Below are positions 23,012-38,000 of a stretch of 64,000 bases of DNA, piece after piece. The position numbers and the translations under genes were made by a program. Origin of the DNA: Talpa occidentalis (lineage: Eukaryota > Chordata > Mammalia > Eulipotyphla > Talpidae); assembly GCF_014898055.3 (NCBI RefSeq), contig NW_023604861.1:96784083-96848082 (forward strand), given 5' to 3'. Numbering within the stretch: position 1 is the stretch's first letter; every line of letters starts with the position of its first letter. The notes beneath the pieces were generated by a model. The model saw only the letters and a list, made by a program, of their open reading frames with translations, did no database searches and had not been told where the DNA came from.

Positions 23012-26000
23012 CTGGAAAGTGTTTAGAAACATATCACTGAGGGTGGTGATCAAAGTTTTCAGGATCTGCCCTAGAAATTCCATCTATGAACACATTTCTA
23101 AAACTGGTTTCTACTGGATATATACAAACACCACAGAAGGCACTGCATGAGGAAGAAGCATCCCCTAAACAAATATTTCTGGGCCACCCTGGTGGTGCAG
23201 CGAGTTGAGCACAGCACTGTGAAGCTGTCCCCTGTCTCTGCAGTGCAGGTTCGATTCCTGGCTGGCCAGGGAGATTCCCACATGGTGCAGCAGACCTTTC
23301 CTGTCTCGCCCACTGCTCCCCTCAGCAGTGTATTTTGGTCCATCTGCCTTTTCTGCTCCCTGCTCTGTCTCTGGTGAATCCTTTCACCCTCCCGTGCCTC
23401 TGGCCTGTACCCCAGCTCTTGTATAAAAATAAATAAATCTTTAAAAAAACAAACAAAAAAACCCAACAAATATTTCTGGAAGGTCTTGCAGGTAAACAGG
23501 CACCTCCTGCTCTGGCTGGCATGGAAGAACAAATAATTTCACTGGAGTCTGTCTGTGATGAGTATGTGTGGAGGAGAAGCACTCAGCATGGTTGGGGGTT
23601 TTAGGAACGACCACCACGAGTGACAGCTAAGCTAAGGCCTGGAGAATGAATGAAGCCTCACAGAATGGATGACAGGGTAGAAGAGAGGATGAAGAAGAAA
23701 GAGACAGTCACAAGTGAGTTGGGGGTGGAGAGAAGAGGGGTAGCACAAATGGAAGGAGGGGCAGATGCCAAGAAGCAAGACCTCAGAGCATCTGGGAAGT
23801 GCCTCAATGCAGTGTGAGGCTGGAGACAAGGTCGGGTCAGGCCATACAGGGCCCGTGGTGATTTTAAGATCATGAAATTGAATAAGGTCACATGCAGAGA
23901 AAGTAGCGGATAGAGAACATCCAAGTGAGGCCCTGGCTCGGGCAGAGGAGGAATAGGAGGTCAATCTCGCCCATTCTTCCTTAGTCACGTCTTCCCAGTA
24001 CAGAGTGTGCCAAACCACCACCCAGTCTCAGCAAGGGTGTGGTCAGCTGCCAGGAATGGTCTGAGAGGTCCGGGCAGGTAAGAACAGGGGAAGTCACTGG
24101 CCATGGCAACAAGGACTTGGGAACTTCAAAGAACAGTGTCTACAGGGCAGTCAGGATGGAAGCCAGTTTGGAAAGAGCCAGACATGGTTGGGAACGGAGG
24201 AAGAGGAGATGGCTTGTGCAGACCTGCTTCCCAGGAGTCCGGCTACAAGGGGAGGAAGGTGAGGGCAAGGTCCCTGGAGAAGGATGTGACATCACATTTG
24301 GAGTTGCTATGGACACAATGCTGGTGGCACCGCACAGTACAGAAGGAAGAGGGCGACACTGAAAATGAGATCCAGGAGAAGACGAGGGAAGGCAGGACAG
24401 GGAAGCTTAGAGCACAATGGCAGGATGAGCCTTTGACAGGGGGAGAGGAGAAAGGGGGGACAGGAGAGAGTGGGCATACCATGGTGGAGCTTCCTTCCGA
24501 CCTCCTCACCAAACATTACCCACCAAGGGGGATCTTGTACATCCTATACTTTATGAAAGAGCTGTCTTGGTCTGTGACCTGTATTTGTCTAGTCTCTGTC
24601 TGGTCCGGTTTCTCTCCACTAAGGGCAGGGCTTATGTCTCCCAGGCTTATGTCTCCCAGGGTTACCTAATGAGTACTTGTTAGTTGCAGGCATGGACAAA
24701 TGAGACACAATCGCACCTGTCATAGCCATCAAGCAAGTGGCAAAGGCATGGCTCCTAATGAAAGAAGTGCTATGTGTCACTACTGCCTCTTTCAGGTACA
24801 GGACTTTCTCCTAGAGCTTGAGAAATCACTCCATTTTCCCCAAGATGTGGACATGGGGAACCATGAAAGATCTTGACATCAGGAAAATGGGTCTTAGAGC
24901 TAATATTGTGACAGGATTAAGTCTGAATAACTTTCCCTTACATATAAGGTACCTACAGTGCAGTCTCAACTTACTTTTCATCTTCATCTTCCCGTCCCCC
25001 ATGGCACTAAGACCACGCTGCAGCCAGGCTTCTCCTTGAAGGGAGGTTCTATTCACCAATGCACCACCCCCCAGATGAGCCAGCACAGAGCAAGACCCCA
25101 CTGGGGCTGTGTTCCCATTCTGAAGGCTCTTCCCTGATCCCCTTGGTGCATGTGAGTCTCTTCTCCTACAGTCCAGCTCCATCCAGCCCCACGATGTCTA
25201 CGATGCCTCTCAGGTTGCTTCTTGTCTGGGAGCCCCTGAATGTCTCAGTCGTCACTGTCTCCCCCACCATAGGACCCTGCTCACTCAGCTCATCAGTCAT
25301 TTGTTTTGTTGAAACTCACGGCATCTACCACTCAAATCCAACGTAAGTGGGGAATGGGAAAGGAAACGACGCAGCGAAGTGCCCTGTGTGCCAATGTACC
25401 CCCCAAAGGACCCCAATCACTGCAGCAGCTCCCGCACAGAAGGCAAAGGGTTTTGCTTAACACCTGGTCGAGGAAGCCCTCCACCTCGCCATGCTGGGCT
25501 ATTTCACCTGTGAAACCAACCTCCCACCTGTTTAAACACAAAGGCACTGGGGCTTACTGAGCACAAGCAGGGGCGCCGTTGACCTCAATGAGCCAGACCT
25601 TCAGCTCCTCGTCCACCATGAAGTCGAAGCCGAAGAGCTGGAAGCTCTGGTAAGGGAGGTGCTTGGTGCTGATGGCGGGCTCCACGCTCAAGAGGCAGCT
25701 TCTGTGGGCCAGAGGGGAGAGCACTCTGAGAACAGCATTGGCTGAGAAGGAGCACAAGGGATGGGCTTGGATGATCTTATATAAAATCTGTTCAGAAAAA
25801 TCAGGTTTGACTTAAGTTTTTTCCTAAATTTATTACCAATTAATCATTCAAGGTCATGCCCAAGCAATTTGTTAGAAACCTCCACAACCAATCATGTTCT
25901 TACAAGTAGAGGCAGCTTTCCCTGTCAGCAATGAGTCACTATGGCCTCTATAAATGTGGATCTGTCCAAGAGAAAGGCTGCCACCACATGTTTGTAATAA

Positions 26001-29000
26001 ATAAAACATTTCCAGGTATTTTTGTCATATAAAAGAACAACTTGTCTTTGGTAAAGAGCAGATTTGAAAAAAAAAATGTTGGTCTTGTTCATTTCTTTGC
26101 ACTAGCTCCAATTCTAACGCCAACTTATTACTAAATGATTTAAGATATATATTATATGTATATACACACACATTACAGAGCAACCAAATATTGAAATAGA
26201 GACTAGAATTACTAACATCAACTACTGTTTGAAAAAATTGGAGGATTTTAGTAAAATGGAAAAAAGTTGAAAGTGAATCTCAAGGGCCTCCCTGGTGATG
26301 CAAGGGGTTAGGTTGTAGCACTATGAAGCTATCCCCAGCCACTGCAGCATGAGTTCAATCCCTGGCCAGGGAGCTACCCACATGGCACAGCAGACTCTCC
26401 TGTCTCTCCCACTGCTCCCCTCAGCAGTGCATTTCAGTCAATCCGCCTGTTCTGCTCCCCACTCTGTCTCTGGTGAATCCTCTCACCACCACCCCCCGAC
26501 CTCTGCCTACACCCCAGTTCTTGGATTCATAAATAAAAATAAATCTTTTATTAAAAAGACTCTAAAATTATTAGACTCTATGTCCTTCTACATAGGTGTG
26601 TTTTTAGAAGGAAAGAGATACAGGGAACTGGCTTCCACATAATTAACTTTAAGATGATTAGTAGCTTTGGACTCATGAAGTCTGCACTCTATGAAAGTTT
26701 AAATTCATGATTTTAGAGAGGGGCTGAGCATTCTATGAACATGGAGTCAGGGCATTGCTCCCCAAACCTCCTTCCACCATTCCTTCTTCTGTGTCAACTT
26801 CCTTTTCTTTCTCCCCAAAAGGAAATTACATCTATAGATATAATTAAATATTTAACAATAATTTTGGACAGTCATGTAAGAACCAATTGGATAAGTTTCT
26901 TCTCCCATCCATCCTTAGCCTGCATGAGAAACCCCTCTATCACATGTGTTTCCATATCTTAGTTTCTATTCTATGAGACAATATTTAACTTTTGTTTTAC
27001 TTGAAATACCCTTTATTATAATTAAGAAAAGCTTTAAAATTTAATAGATTATCATGGTAAAAACAAACCCAACAATACTAACCAATAAAAAGTGAAAGAA
27101 ACATTACATTCTGACTAAAAAAAAAACCAAAAGCCAGAACCAAATCAAAACTAAATATTATTTTTTACCTCCTGGAAGCTCAAGATTAATAATTTACTGT
27201 AAAAGACTTCTTTTTTCATCATCAGAGACATTACATGTACTTCTTTTTTCAGTTGGAGTGGGAAGTTAGGGGGAGGCTAGTTGGGTTGGGAGGGAAACAT
27301 GAGTGCTGTGAGGTGCATTTATAGCACCAAAGGAGCAGCACTTTCTAAACTGCACAGAACAAAGAGGAGGGGGATGGTATAGCAAATATCCAAAAAATCT
27401 TCTGCCTGAAATAGGATTCTTTCTTTAGCATTTTTAATTTATCTGGTGTCAGAATTCTATCCAACTATCATTCCCAAAGAAATAAGGCCCTGAGTCCTAT
27501 AATTATTCTGCTAGACTCGAGGTGAGAATACATCAAGAAAAAGTCTCAGTCACCAGGACAGAGTGGTACTGACAGGGCAGATAGATCAAAAGATGGGAGA
27601 TCCTAGGGGCAGATCCTCATATTAATGGCCACCTGACTTATAACATTATAAGACCCGGCAAAATGCAGTGTGGAAAGAAAGGGCACTCTTATGCACAAAT
27701 GGTCCTAAGTCAGTGGGCTAGCCTTGTGGAAAAACATGAAATTTGACATATAACAATTCAGATTATAGGTTTAAAATATAAGAGATAAACCTCAGATAAC
27801 CATCAACTATAGACAGGACAAATCATGGAATATTCACACAATGGAATATTCACAGCAGTAAAAAAGGATGCATTACTATGTACAACAACAGAGATGAAAT
27901 CAGATACAATGCTGAGATAAGGTGAACATAAAATAAGAAATATAATTCCATTTCCATAAAGTTTAAGAAAAAGCAAAAGGAATCTATGGTAGTAAAAAGA
28001 AGCGTGGTTACCTTTGGAAATATATATATGTATATATTTTGAGAAAGTTCAAAGTCTTCAGGGATTCCATAAATGTTTTATATTCGGATTTGCAATATGA
28101 TTAGGTGAAAGTAGGCATAATTAAAAAGTCACTATGCTGTGCACTTAAGATTTGTGGACTTTACCATATCCAAGTTTCACCTCAATTTAAAAAAAAAACC
28201 TCTATTGGGCCTCCCTGGTGGCTCAAGGGGTAAAGCACAGCACTATGAAGCAATCCGCAGCCAGTGCAGCACAAGTTCGATCCCTGGCTGGCCAGGGAGC
28301 AACCCACATGGTGCAGCAGACCTCTCCTATCTTGCCCGCTGCTCTCCTCAGCAGTGTTTTTCAGTAGATCTGCCTGTTCTGCTCCCCACTCTGTCTCTGG
28401 TGAATCATCTCACCACCCCACCCCTCACACCTCTGGCCTGTACCCCAGCTCTTGTATGCATAAATAAATTAAAAAAAAAAACCTCTACTGGACTTAATAA
28501 AATATGATAAATGCATAGATAACACTAAAAAATTATTTCCAGGCTTATTAAGAAACAGTATCAAGAGAAAAAACCAAGGAAATAGAAAGAGACCTATAAA
28601 TTAAGAGTTGGCAAACTTTTTCTACAAAGGGCCAAACAGTAATTGTTAGAGGTTTTGTAGACTACATACAGTCTCTGCTGCATATTCTTTAATTTTTCAA
28701 AACCTTTTAAAATAAAAATCAAAGGAGAAATGTGAGACACAGAGAAAAGGAATAATCTCCATGTAATTAGAGACCCAGAAGAAAAGATAATAGTTGAAAA
28801 GACAACGGACAAGAACATTCCAAAACAAATAAAAAATATTAAGCCACAGAAGCATTATAAAGCCTACGCAGGAATAAATACAAAGAAAACCACACAAATT
28901 TCACAGTAAAATTTATAAAATGAATCTCAGAAAAAGGAAAAAAGAGCAATACTAAGATTTCAGCTGACTTAACAGTAAAGATGGAAGTCAGAAGATAATG

Positions 29001-32000
29001 GCATGCTACCTTCAAAGTGCTAAAAAAATTAACTGCTGATCAAGATATTTGTTTCTAGAGCAATGTCCTTAAAAATAAAGGTAAGTATACTAACAAATAA
29101 ACACTAAGAAAATTCATCTCTAGAAGACCTAACTTAAAAAGCACTAAAATTAGTTTTTTAAGACTAAGGAAAATGATCCTAGATAAAAGCAAGAAAATGC
29201 AGGCAAAAAGTAAAGCAACATGTAGAGTTAACATGTATGGATAAATCTAAATGATTATTAACGACACATAAAAATAAAAAATAAAAGTGCTTTGTGAGTT
29301 TAAAATATACATAATCACCCACAATCAAACCCCTCTCTGAGTCTTCCCCATCTTCCCCTCCAGAGTTAACCTCTACTCTGAATTTTGCATTTAATCATTT
29401 TTTGTTCCTTTCTATATCTTTACCATATATGTACATTCCTCTAACTAATGTACTATTTGGTTTTAGTTGCTTTTCCATTATATGAATAAAGTATGCCTGC
29501 ATACATCTTCTTATATGCAGTTTATATTTTTTGCTTGACATTATGTTTGTGTAATTCCATGAAAACATCATTCAGGAATAATCGAAATAAAGACATTAAT
29601 TGGAAAACAAAGGATTTATCACCAGCAGAATTCCTCTAAAAGAAATGCTAGAGTGCAAAGGGGAGTGACAAACCTGGAACTTTAGATCTAAAGGAAGAGC
29701 AAAAAAAAGGTAAATATCTGAGTAAATATAAAATAATATTTTAATTTAAATATTTAATATTTAAAATTATTTGAAGAGTGTTTCTAATAGACAGCATATA
29801 GTTTGGTCTTTTTTAAAAATCTAATCTGACTAGCAAACATATATTTTATGACTGTTGATGGCAAAAATTTTATACTATTATGTGGTAGAGATTTCAATGT
29901 GTGTAGAGTAACAGAGGAGACAAGTGAACTGAAGAAGATGGTAAGGTTTCTGCATCTTATTTGAGGGATAAATCAATAATTCCGAGGAGACTATAAAGCA
30001 TTAGGCTTGTACATTATAATCCCCAGAGTGACTACTAAAAAAGTATAAAGATATGCTGTTAAAATTAAACAGAAAAATTAAATGGAACTCTAAAATATTT
30101 CAAATAATTCAAAAGAAGGCAGAAGAGGGAGGAAAAAAACAAAAACTATCGGGAACAAATAGAAAATAAATAATAAAATGCTAGCTATAAATCTAACCAA
30201 ATTAATAATTATATTTCATTGAAATGGTTTAAATACACCAGTGGATATACAGAAATTATCATATTGGATTAAAAATAAAACAAAACAAAACCCAACTATA
30301 TGGTATCTATAAGAAACCCACATTGCAGAATAAAATAGAAGTGAAGGGGTGGAAAGAGACATACCATGCAAACACTGATCAAAAGAAAGTAGAGTGTATA
30401 TCAGACAACAGACTTCAAAATAAGAAATAACACCAGAGACAAAGATAGAAATTACATGACAATTGGTCAGTTCCCCAAGAAGAGAGAACAATTCTAAATG
30501 TGTATGTACCTATCTTGAAAATATAGGAAGCAAAAAAGACAAAACCATAACTGGAAACCAATGCATTTCCTTTCACAATGGAAGGAATAGGTAGAACTAA
30601 GAATTGGCAAGGACTTCAATAGCAAAATGCAACTCAACTCAAACAGCACTACCAGCCACCCTCACCTGACACTTACAGATCCCTCTGTCCAACTGCAGCA
30701 GAGTAACATGAACATAAATGTTCACTAAGATGGACCATATTCTGGGCCATTAAACAAACTTAAATAAAATTTAAAAACATGAGACCATACAAACCACATT
30801 CTCTGACCATAATGGAATAAAAGTAGAAATCAGAAACAGAAAGGAATGTGGAACAATCTCCAAATATTTGGAAAGTAAGCAAAATTTCTAAATAACACAC
30901 GAGTTGAAGATGGCTTCAGCAAGAGAAACCAGAAAACATTTAATAAAATAAAAGCACAACATAGCAAAATCTGGGGCATGCAATCAGTGAGCACATGAAG
31001 GGAAACTGCTAACATTAAATGTTTATACTTTTAAAAAAATGAGAGCTTTCAAATCAATGATCTAACCTTTCACTTTAAGGAAAGTAGAATAAGAAGCAAA
31101 TTAAATCCCCTAACGTGGAAAGACAGAAATAAAGAACCTAAGTCAGAGAAATCAAAAACAAAAAGATAGAGAAAACCAACAGTCAAAAGTTGACTGTTTT
31201 TGAAAGGATTAATAACACTGATAATGTCTGGTCAACCTGTCCAAGTAAAGAGAGAAGGCATAAATCAGCAATGTCAGGAATGAAAAAAGTGATATCATTA
31301 CAGGTTTTATTGATATTAAAAGGAAAATAATAAGATATTATAAATAATTTTGTCTTTAAATTAGACAAATGAAACAATTTCTTGAAATGTACGAACTCCC
31401 AGAGCTCCTCAAGACACATACAACCAAAAAAGATACAATAAAGTTACCTTATAATATGTTTGATTTGTAGTAAGATACTACTTTCCAGGGTAATGTTCAA
31501 AGCACTTGTTAGGTATTGATTGAACTCCTCAAAGAACATTTCGTTCCCTTCTTCATACTTCCCATAGTTTTTTGAGTACTCCTTTTGAATGCAGTGATTG
31601 GTCAAATGGCAGGTCTTGTCTTGGAAATTATCAACATGGTATGGTTCTGAGGCAGTCCGAAGTACACCCTCTCTATAGAGGTAGATATTATATTGATGAT
31701 CCACCAAGACCCAGCTCCTACAAGTCAATAAAACACTGCTTTATTCAACTCACCCAAGGTTTCGCCATATTATATATATCATTCGCACACCTTGACTCTT
31801 TTGAGAGGAATCAGAGGATGGAGGTAGGTTCTAAAGTTACAGGAGGACTGAAAGCTGACCACAGCTATGGAACTAAAGCATTCAGAGATGGGGAGGGTGG
31901 CGGAGGGGTAAGCACAAAGAGGGAGGGAAGCACAATGGACTATGGCTGATTTGATGGCGGGTACACTATGGTGATGATACCTAATGTGGGGTGGGGATCA

Positions 32001-35000
32001 TAATGGTAGCCCAATTTAAAAAATAATAAATACATTTATAAAAATAAGGTTACAGGATGCAAGTTATGACACTTAGCAAGATATGGGTTATACCTCTAAT
32101 GAGGCAAACAAAATACTTCACCACAAATGACCAGAAGACTTCGATCTATTAAAAAGAGAGCATTTTGTAGAGATCTGGATGGGTTAAGGTTAATCTATGG
32201 ACACTTTGTTGCTCCTCTAGTAATTTTAAAAAGATTATTCCTCCTGAAGCTGATCTGACATAAGACTGGTGTTCAAGGGCCTCCCTGGTGGCGCAGTGGG
32301 TTTGAGTGCAGCGCTATGAAGCTATCCACAGCCTTTGCAGTGCAGGTTCAATTCCCAGCCCGCCAGGGAGATACCCACATGGCGTGGCAGACCTCTCCAG
32401 TCTCGCCCGCTGCTCCCCTCAGCAGTGTATTTCAGTCAGTCTGCCTGTTCTGTTCCCCACTCTGTCTCTGGTGAATCCTCACACCCCCCACACCTCTGGC
32501 CTGTACACCATTTCTTTATCCGCAGCCACTGCAGCACGAGTTCAATTCCCGGCCAGGGAGGTGATCCACATGGTGCAGCAGACCTCTCCTGTCTTGCCAG
32601 CTGCTCCCCTCAGCAGTGTGTTTCAGTCAATCTGCCTCTTCTTCTCCTGCTCTGGTGAATTCTCTCACCCTTCCACACCTCTGGCCTGTACCCCAGTTCT
32701 TGTATAAATAAATAAATCTTTTAAAAAAAAAAGTTCATGAAATCCTTAAAAAGTGGGACACAAATAATTAAGTGAAGACTTATTATTTGAAAGGGGGAAG
32801 GTGTTGTGTCATCTGTTGTATCTGAATTATGTGTTCTATGTACATCTCTCAGTTTCTTTCATGAGCAAGTACTATCTGTACTATCTATATATTTCTCTTT
32901 GGTTCCATCAGTTATGTTCATTAAAAGAATACTAAGAAAATTCATAATTTTAATAACATTTTCTAGAAAGCAAAAAGAAATGTTAAAAGAAAAATAGAAA
33001 ATGAGGTACAGAAGCTCAGTTCCATTCAGCAGCACTCAATTTTGGTAACATTAAATACAAAAACTTTCTTACATTCCATGTGACCCCTCTCATCACACAC
33101 TACTGCAATTTTTTCAGATGGGTAAAACAAAACCTCCAGACACAAATGCATTACCGAATGTCAAACTTGCGATGACCTGGCTCCAGAAGCAGAGGGTGCT
33201 CAAGGTATTTCTGGATCACGTGCACCTGGCCCTGGTTGTCTATAAAATCCAGAAGCTCTGTAGCCTCCGAGGAGATGAGAATGCCTTCACCTGACAGGGC
33301 AAAATCAAAACAGAATTAGTCCAGGTTATCCCAAGAGAAAAAGCTCTCTAGAAAGCCAGAAAGAAAATACTAACTATAGGAAAAATTGACAAGAGGCTTT
33401 TATTAGCCTTCTTACTCTTCTCTTTCTTCCCCACTTCTCTCTGCCAATTGCTCAAACCGCCCCTCTTCCCACAAGCGCATCAGGGTATTAACTCTTTTTC
33501 CCTATAGGACTATGAACACTATCTCAGCAGGCTTCAACCATGAAATTTCATATTCACAGACTTTCAAAGTGTCTAGCAGCCTAAATAAGTGCCACCCCAC
33601 TAGTAAGCCACTGGCTACCACCATGAAGACTGTATATTGCTTATGGCCAATAAACCCACATCTAACCCCGTATCTTACAGAATATCAAGAAGGTCAGGAC
33701 ATAAAGATGAATGTAGAAATACATTCCTCGTAACACTATAATATTAAAAAATGGGATACATTCAAAGTGCCCATCAACATTAAGTAAATGATACAATAGC
33801 CTTCTGAATGGCTTTATTGAAATACATTGTGCATGCCATAAAATCAAGTTTTTATTATATTCCAAGGTTTTGCAACCATCACTATAATGTAATTTATAGC
33901 ATTTCATTAACGCCCAAAAGAATCCATCCCCATCAGATGTCATTCTTTATTCACTCTTCACACTAGCCCCTAACAATCACTAATTTACATTCTTTCTGTA
34001 TGGATTTGCCTATCCTAGATGTTTTATATAAAAGGAATCATATGGTATGTAGCCTTTTTTGTGTATGGCTTCTTTCATTTAACATGTTTTCAAGGTTCAT
34101 CTATGTTGTACCTTGCAGTACATTTCTTCATTTCTTTTGTGACTAAATTATATTCCATTACATGGATATACCACATTTTTTTCATTCATTCAATGATTGA
34201 CAGGTTGTTTAAGCTCTGTTTGCTCTTATAAATAATGTGGGACACAAATATTATGTGAGAGGAGACAGAGTGGGAAGCAGTACAGGCGGATTGACTGAAA
34301 TACAATGCTGAGGGGAGGAGTGGGTGAGACAGGAGAGGTCTGTTGCGCCAAGTGCGTTAGCTCCCTGGCTGGGGATTGAACTCGTGCTGCAGTGGCTGCC
34401 GATAGCTTCATAGTGCTGAGACTTAACCCCTTGCACCACCAAGGAGGCCTAATCTTGTGATTTAGACTTGCATTTCCATAATACTAATGATGTTGAGCAT
34501 GAGCTTACTGACTATATATCTTCTTTAGAGAAATGTCTACTTATATTCTCTGCTAATTTCTTAAGTGGGTTGTTTGTTATTTTATTGTTAATTTGGTTTT
34601 TTTTTTGTTTTTTTAAAAAAGATTTTATTTATTTATGCATACAAAAGCTGGGGTACAGGCCAGATTTGCGGGGAGTGAGAGGATTCAGAGTGGGGAGACA
34701 GAGTGGGGACCAGAACAGGCAGATCGACTGAAATAGACTGCTGAGGGGAGCAGCAGGCGAGTGAGGAGAGGTCTGCTGCTCCATGTGGGTTGCTCCCTAG
34801 CTGGCTGGTGATCGAACTCACGCTGCAGAGGCTGTGGATTGCTTCATAGTGCAGTGCTTAACCCCTTGTACCACCAGGGAGGTCCTTATTGTTAATTTGT
34901 AAGAGCTCTTTATATCTGGGTGCCTTCTAAGGTCAATGGCTTACAACATCTTCTCCCATTCAGAACAGCTCACTCTCACATATTGCCCTCTTAAAGCCAC

Positions 35001-38000
35001 AACTACCTTCCTCCCACCACCACTCTCCTGATCCCTGGCAACCACCAATCTTCTCCATTTCTTAAATTTTGTAATTTCAAAGTATTATGTAAAGAGAATT
35101 ATACAGTATGTGGTCTTTGGAAATTGCTTTTTCATTCATCATTACTTCCCTGAGGATTCATCCAAGCTGTTGCATTTACCAGTAGTTCCCTTCCCTTTTA
35201 TTGCTGAGTAGTACACTCCATGGTATCAATACACCAGTTTGTTAAACCATACACCAGTTAAAGGTCATCTGAGTTGTTTCCAGTTTTGAGCTATTATGAA
35301 TATAGTTGCTATGAGCAGTTATGTGCAGGTTTAATCTAGGGCGTGTGTGCCTTGCCACATGAATTTTAGAATAAGCTTGGTGTAAACAAAAATCTTGCAG
35401 GCTCTTGATAGCAATCATATTAAAGATACAGACCAATTTGGGGTGAATCAGCATCTTTAGTACGCTGATTCTTGCTATGCATGGACATGATTTGTCTGTC
35501 CATTTATTTAGTTCATCTTTGATGTTTTTTCAGTTACTTTGTAATTTTTAGCATCTAGATCCTGTATATACATGTCTTGCTAAGTTTATACATAAGCATC
35601 TCATTTTCTTTGGTGTGAATATAAATGTACCATGGTCTTAGTTTTAGTTCCCACATGCTCATCACTAGTATACAGGAATGAAACTGATTTTTGTGTGTTG
35701 ATCTCATCTCTTGCAACCTTGCTGAACTCATCTTTCAGTTTTAGGACTTTCCATCTATGCTTTAGATTTACAGTTCATAGTATTTGGGTCTCATACTTTC
35801 AGTACAGATTAATTTAATACTGCATCTATCCTAAAAGCCAACCCCTTTTTCATCTACCCCATTTTTGTCACTTGTACCATTTGGTTAGCCTCTTTAAAAA
35901 GAAATTGCAAATCATTTCGGAAAAGCTCCCTTCTCTTCATGTGAACATGACTCATACTTTTTCAGCCCCCTTAGGAACCACACTCAAATTTCTTAGTACC
36001 TCTTTATTGCCACCTGCTAATTCTTCACTATAGACCTTGGTCTCTCTTTTGCTATAGCACCTTGCATACTACTTTGAGAATAATCATCTTAAAACATCAC
36101 TCTTCTACTAATACTCTGAAACTATTTCAATCACTAGTGACAACTTGCTCTCCAGAATCTGGTCACATTCCCTCTCATCCAACCTTACTTTTCTTCTTAT
36201 GTTATTTCCTTATTAATGATTTCTTACAGAAAGTTAATATATCTAATAATACTGGTAGGTGGGTAAAATTAGTGTGAAGGAGATACTTTTTATAAAGTTT
36301 AAGAAATTATTATTCAGAAAACATAGCATTAAAGGGAAATGGAAAAGTTATCCACAGTCTTATTTCCTAATGTATATTTTCCCTCCATGTTACCTTTCTT
36401 TGCATAGGAGTTCAATCATGGTGAACTCACTTCTTTATCCTTTTTCACTTTATGCTGCCAATATTTCCACTGTTTCTACATTAACTTCACAATTATGTTA
36501 GTGGCTGAAAAAAGTACACATTTGTGGATGTAAAAAAAAGTACACATTTGTTTACTGATTGCTGGACAATACGACTGTTTTTAAATAATATTGTGCTATG
36601 ACTGGTAACATAGTAGTAAGTTTGCAGTAGATCACCCTAATTTCCTTTTGAAATACTTCCCTGGACTAAATTTTCAGGAATGAGATTAGTGGGCCAAAGA
36701 ACATGAACACATTATGGCTCCTACACTGTTATTCTATCACTTTTTCAAAGGGCTGTGGATTACCACTAAGTGGGAGAGCTCACAACAAACTTCAGCAACA
36801 GTGTCACTAAGGGTAACTTTATTTTGTAGATATACAATGATACGTAAAAGTCTCCACTGACTTTATAAGTTCTGGATACTAGAATAGCATGTTTCCATGT
36901 CTTTGTTATTGCATTCCTTTATATCCTCCTTAACTAAAGGGGAGAAATGATGAAGGAACTTTGGACTCTTCAAGGAGCTTCAAGGTCACAGTCTTTCTTG
37001 TTCTCTGGTCCCATCTCAACTTTTAGCTTATCTGGAAACAGATGCATCATCAACTTGTTGACTAGACTGTCAGTCCATGAGAGCATGAGATCTTGTCTGT
37101 TTTATGTAACTCTCTTCATCCAAACATTCACGACTACTTCTAATCATCCATTCATTTACTCAGTAAATGCTGAACCTTTGTTGGAGTGCAGGGTGTTCTT
37201 ATATCCCCAAGAGACAGGGTTGAGCGCGGCAGTAACAAGGTCTAACCATGCTTTAACAGGCTCTCTGTCTACTATATTGTGTGCAAACTCTGGAATGGTC
37301 AAGAATAGGACAGAGAGCAATGCTCCAGGTAAGGGATAAAGGAGACTCACATCCAAAATGAGCAATGGATGTAAATGGGCTTCACACTGAGTATACAACA
37401 TACCCAACATATACTGAATATTTACTTAGCAAGGATAAAAGCCATTGATTCAGCCTATAGGTTTCAGTAGTTCTTAAACCAAAAAATACACACCAATTTT
37501 CTCCTCAACTCCTAAAACAAAATTTCTTCTTCACTTGGCATTTTATTCCCTCTTTACCTTGGCATTTTTACCTCTTTCACTTGGCATTTATTCCCTCTTT
37601 ACCTCTCCCTGCTGCTGAGCATCAATCTATGTCTTGTTTTGGTGAGGGTCCAGAGACCATCCAGGTGGGATCAAGACCATGACTTGACAGGTCCTTCCAC
37701 CAAAGGCCCTGTCTCACTCCTGGTTCTAACTCTAGTTAAAGCTCCATGTAAGCTGTCCTTGCAGTGGCCATTCTGATTATAGCCCAAATCTAGGAGGAGC
37801 CTGGAATCCTGTGAATGCCTATTTTCTCTTCTAGTTCCCTCACTATTAGAACCAAGCTCGGGGACAGTTCTTGAGGTGCAGTCATAAAAGGGGAAAGTAG
37901 GTGAGGTACCTGGCTCATGGCAAGAGTCCAATTCTCCCACTTTCAGGAGATTCCAGGTGATGCCCTCCTGCCTCATGGTTGGTGGAAAAGAAGGTGAGGT

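Larger units (their letters stand above)
18789..36846 (+). repeat. Direct duplication, copy 2 (continues into unique sequence)
   Basis: Second copy of 1-18038, about 20 bases longer in total. It continues without a break into single-copy TTL intron 3 at 36847. The whole gene can be read through this copy, so it is the better reference. Repeats and non-coding content are as described for copy 1 at an offset of about +18.7 to +18.8 kb. Confidence 0.97.

Noticed and set aside
1..36846. Genuine recent tandem duplication of the TTL 3' half
   Set aside because: The break falls exactly at a 100-N gap and differences are dominated by indels. It stays possible until read depth is checked.
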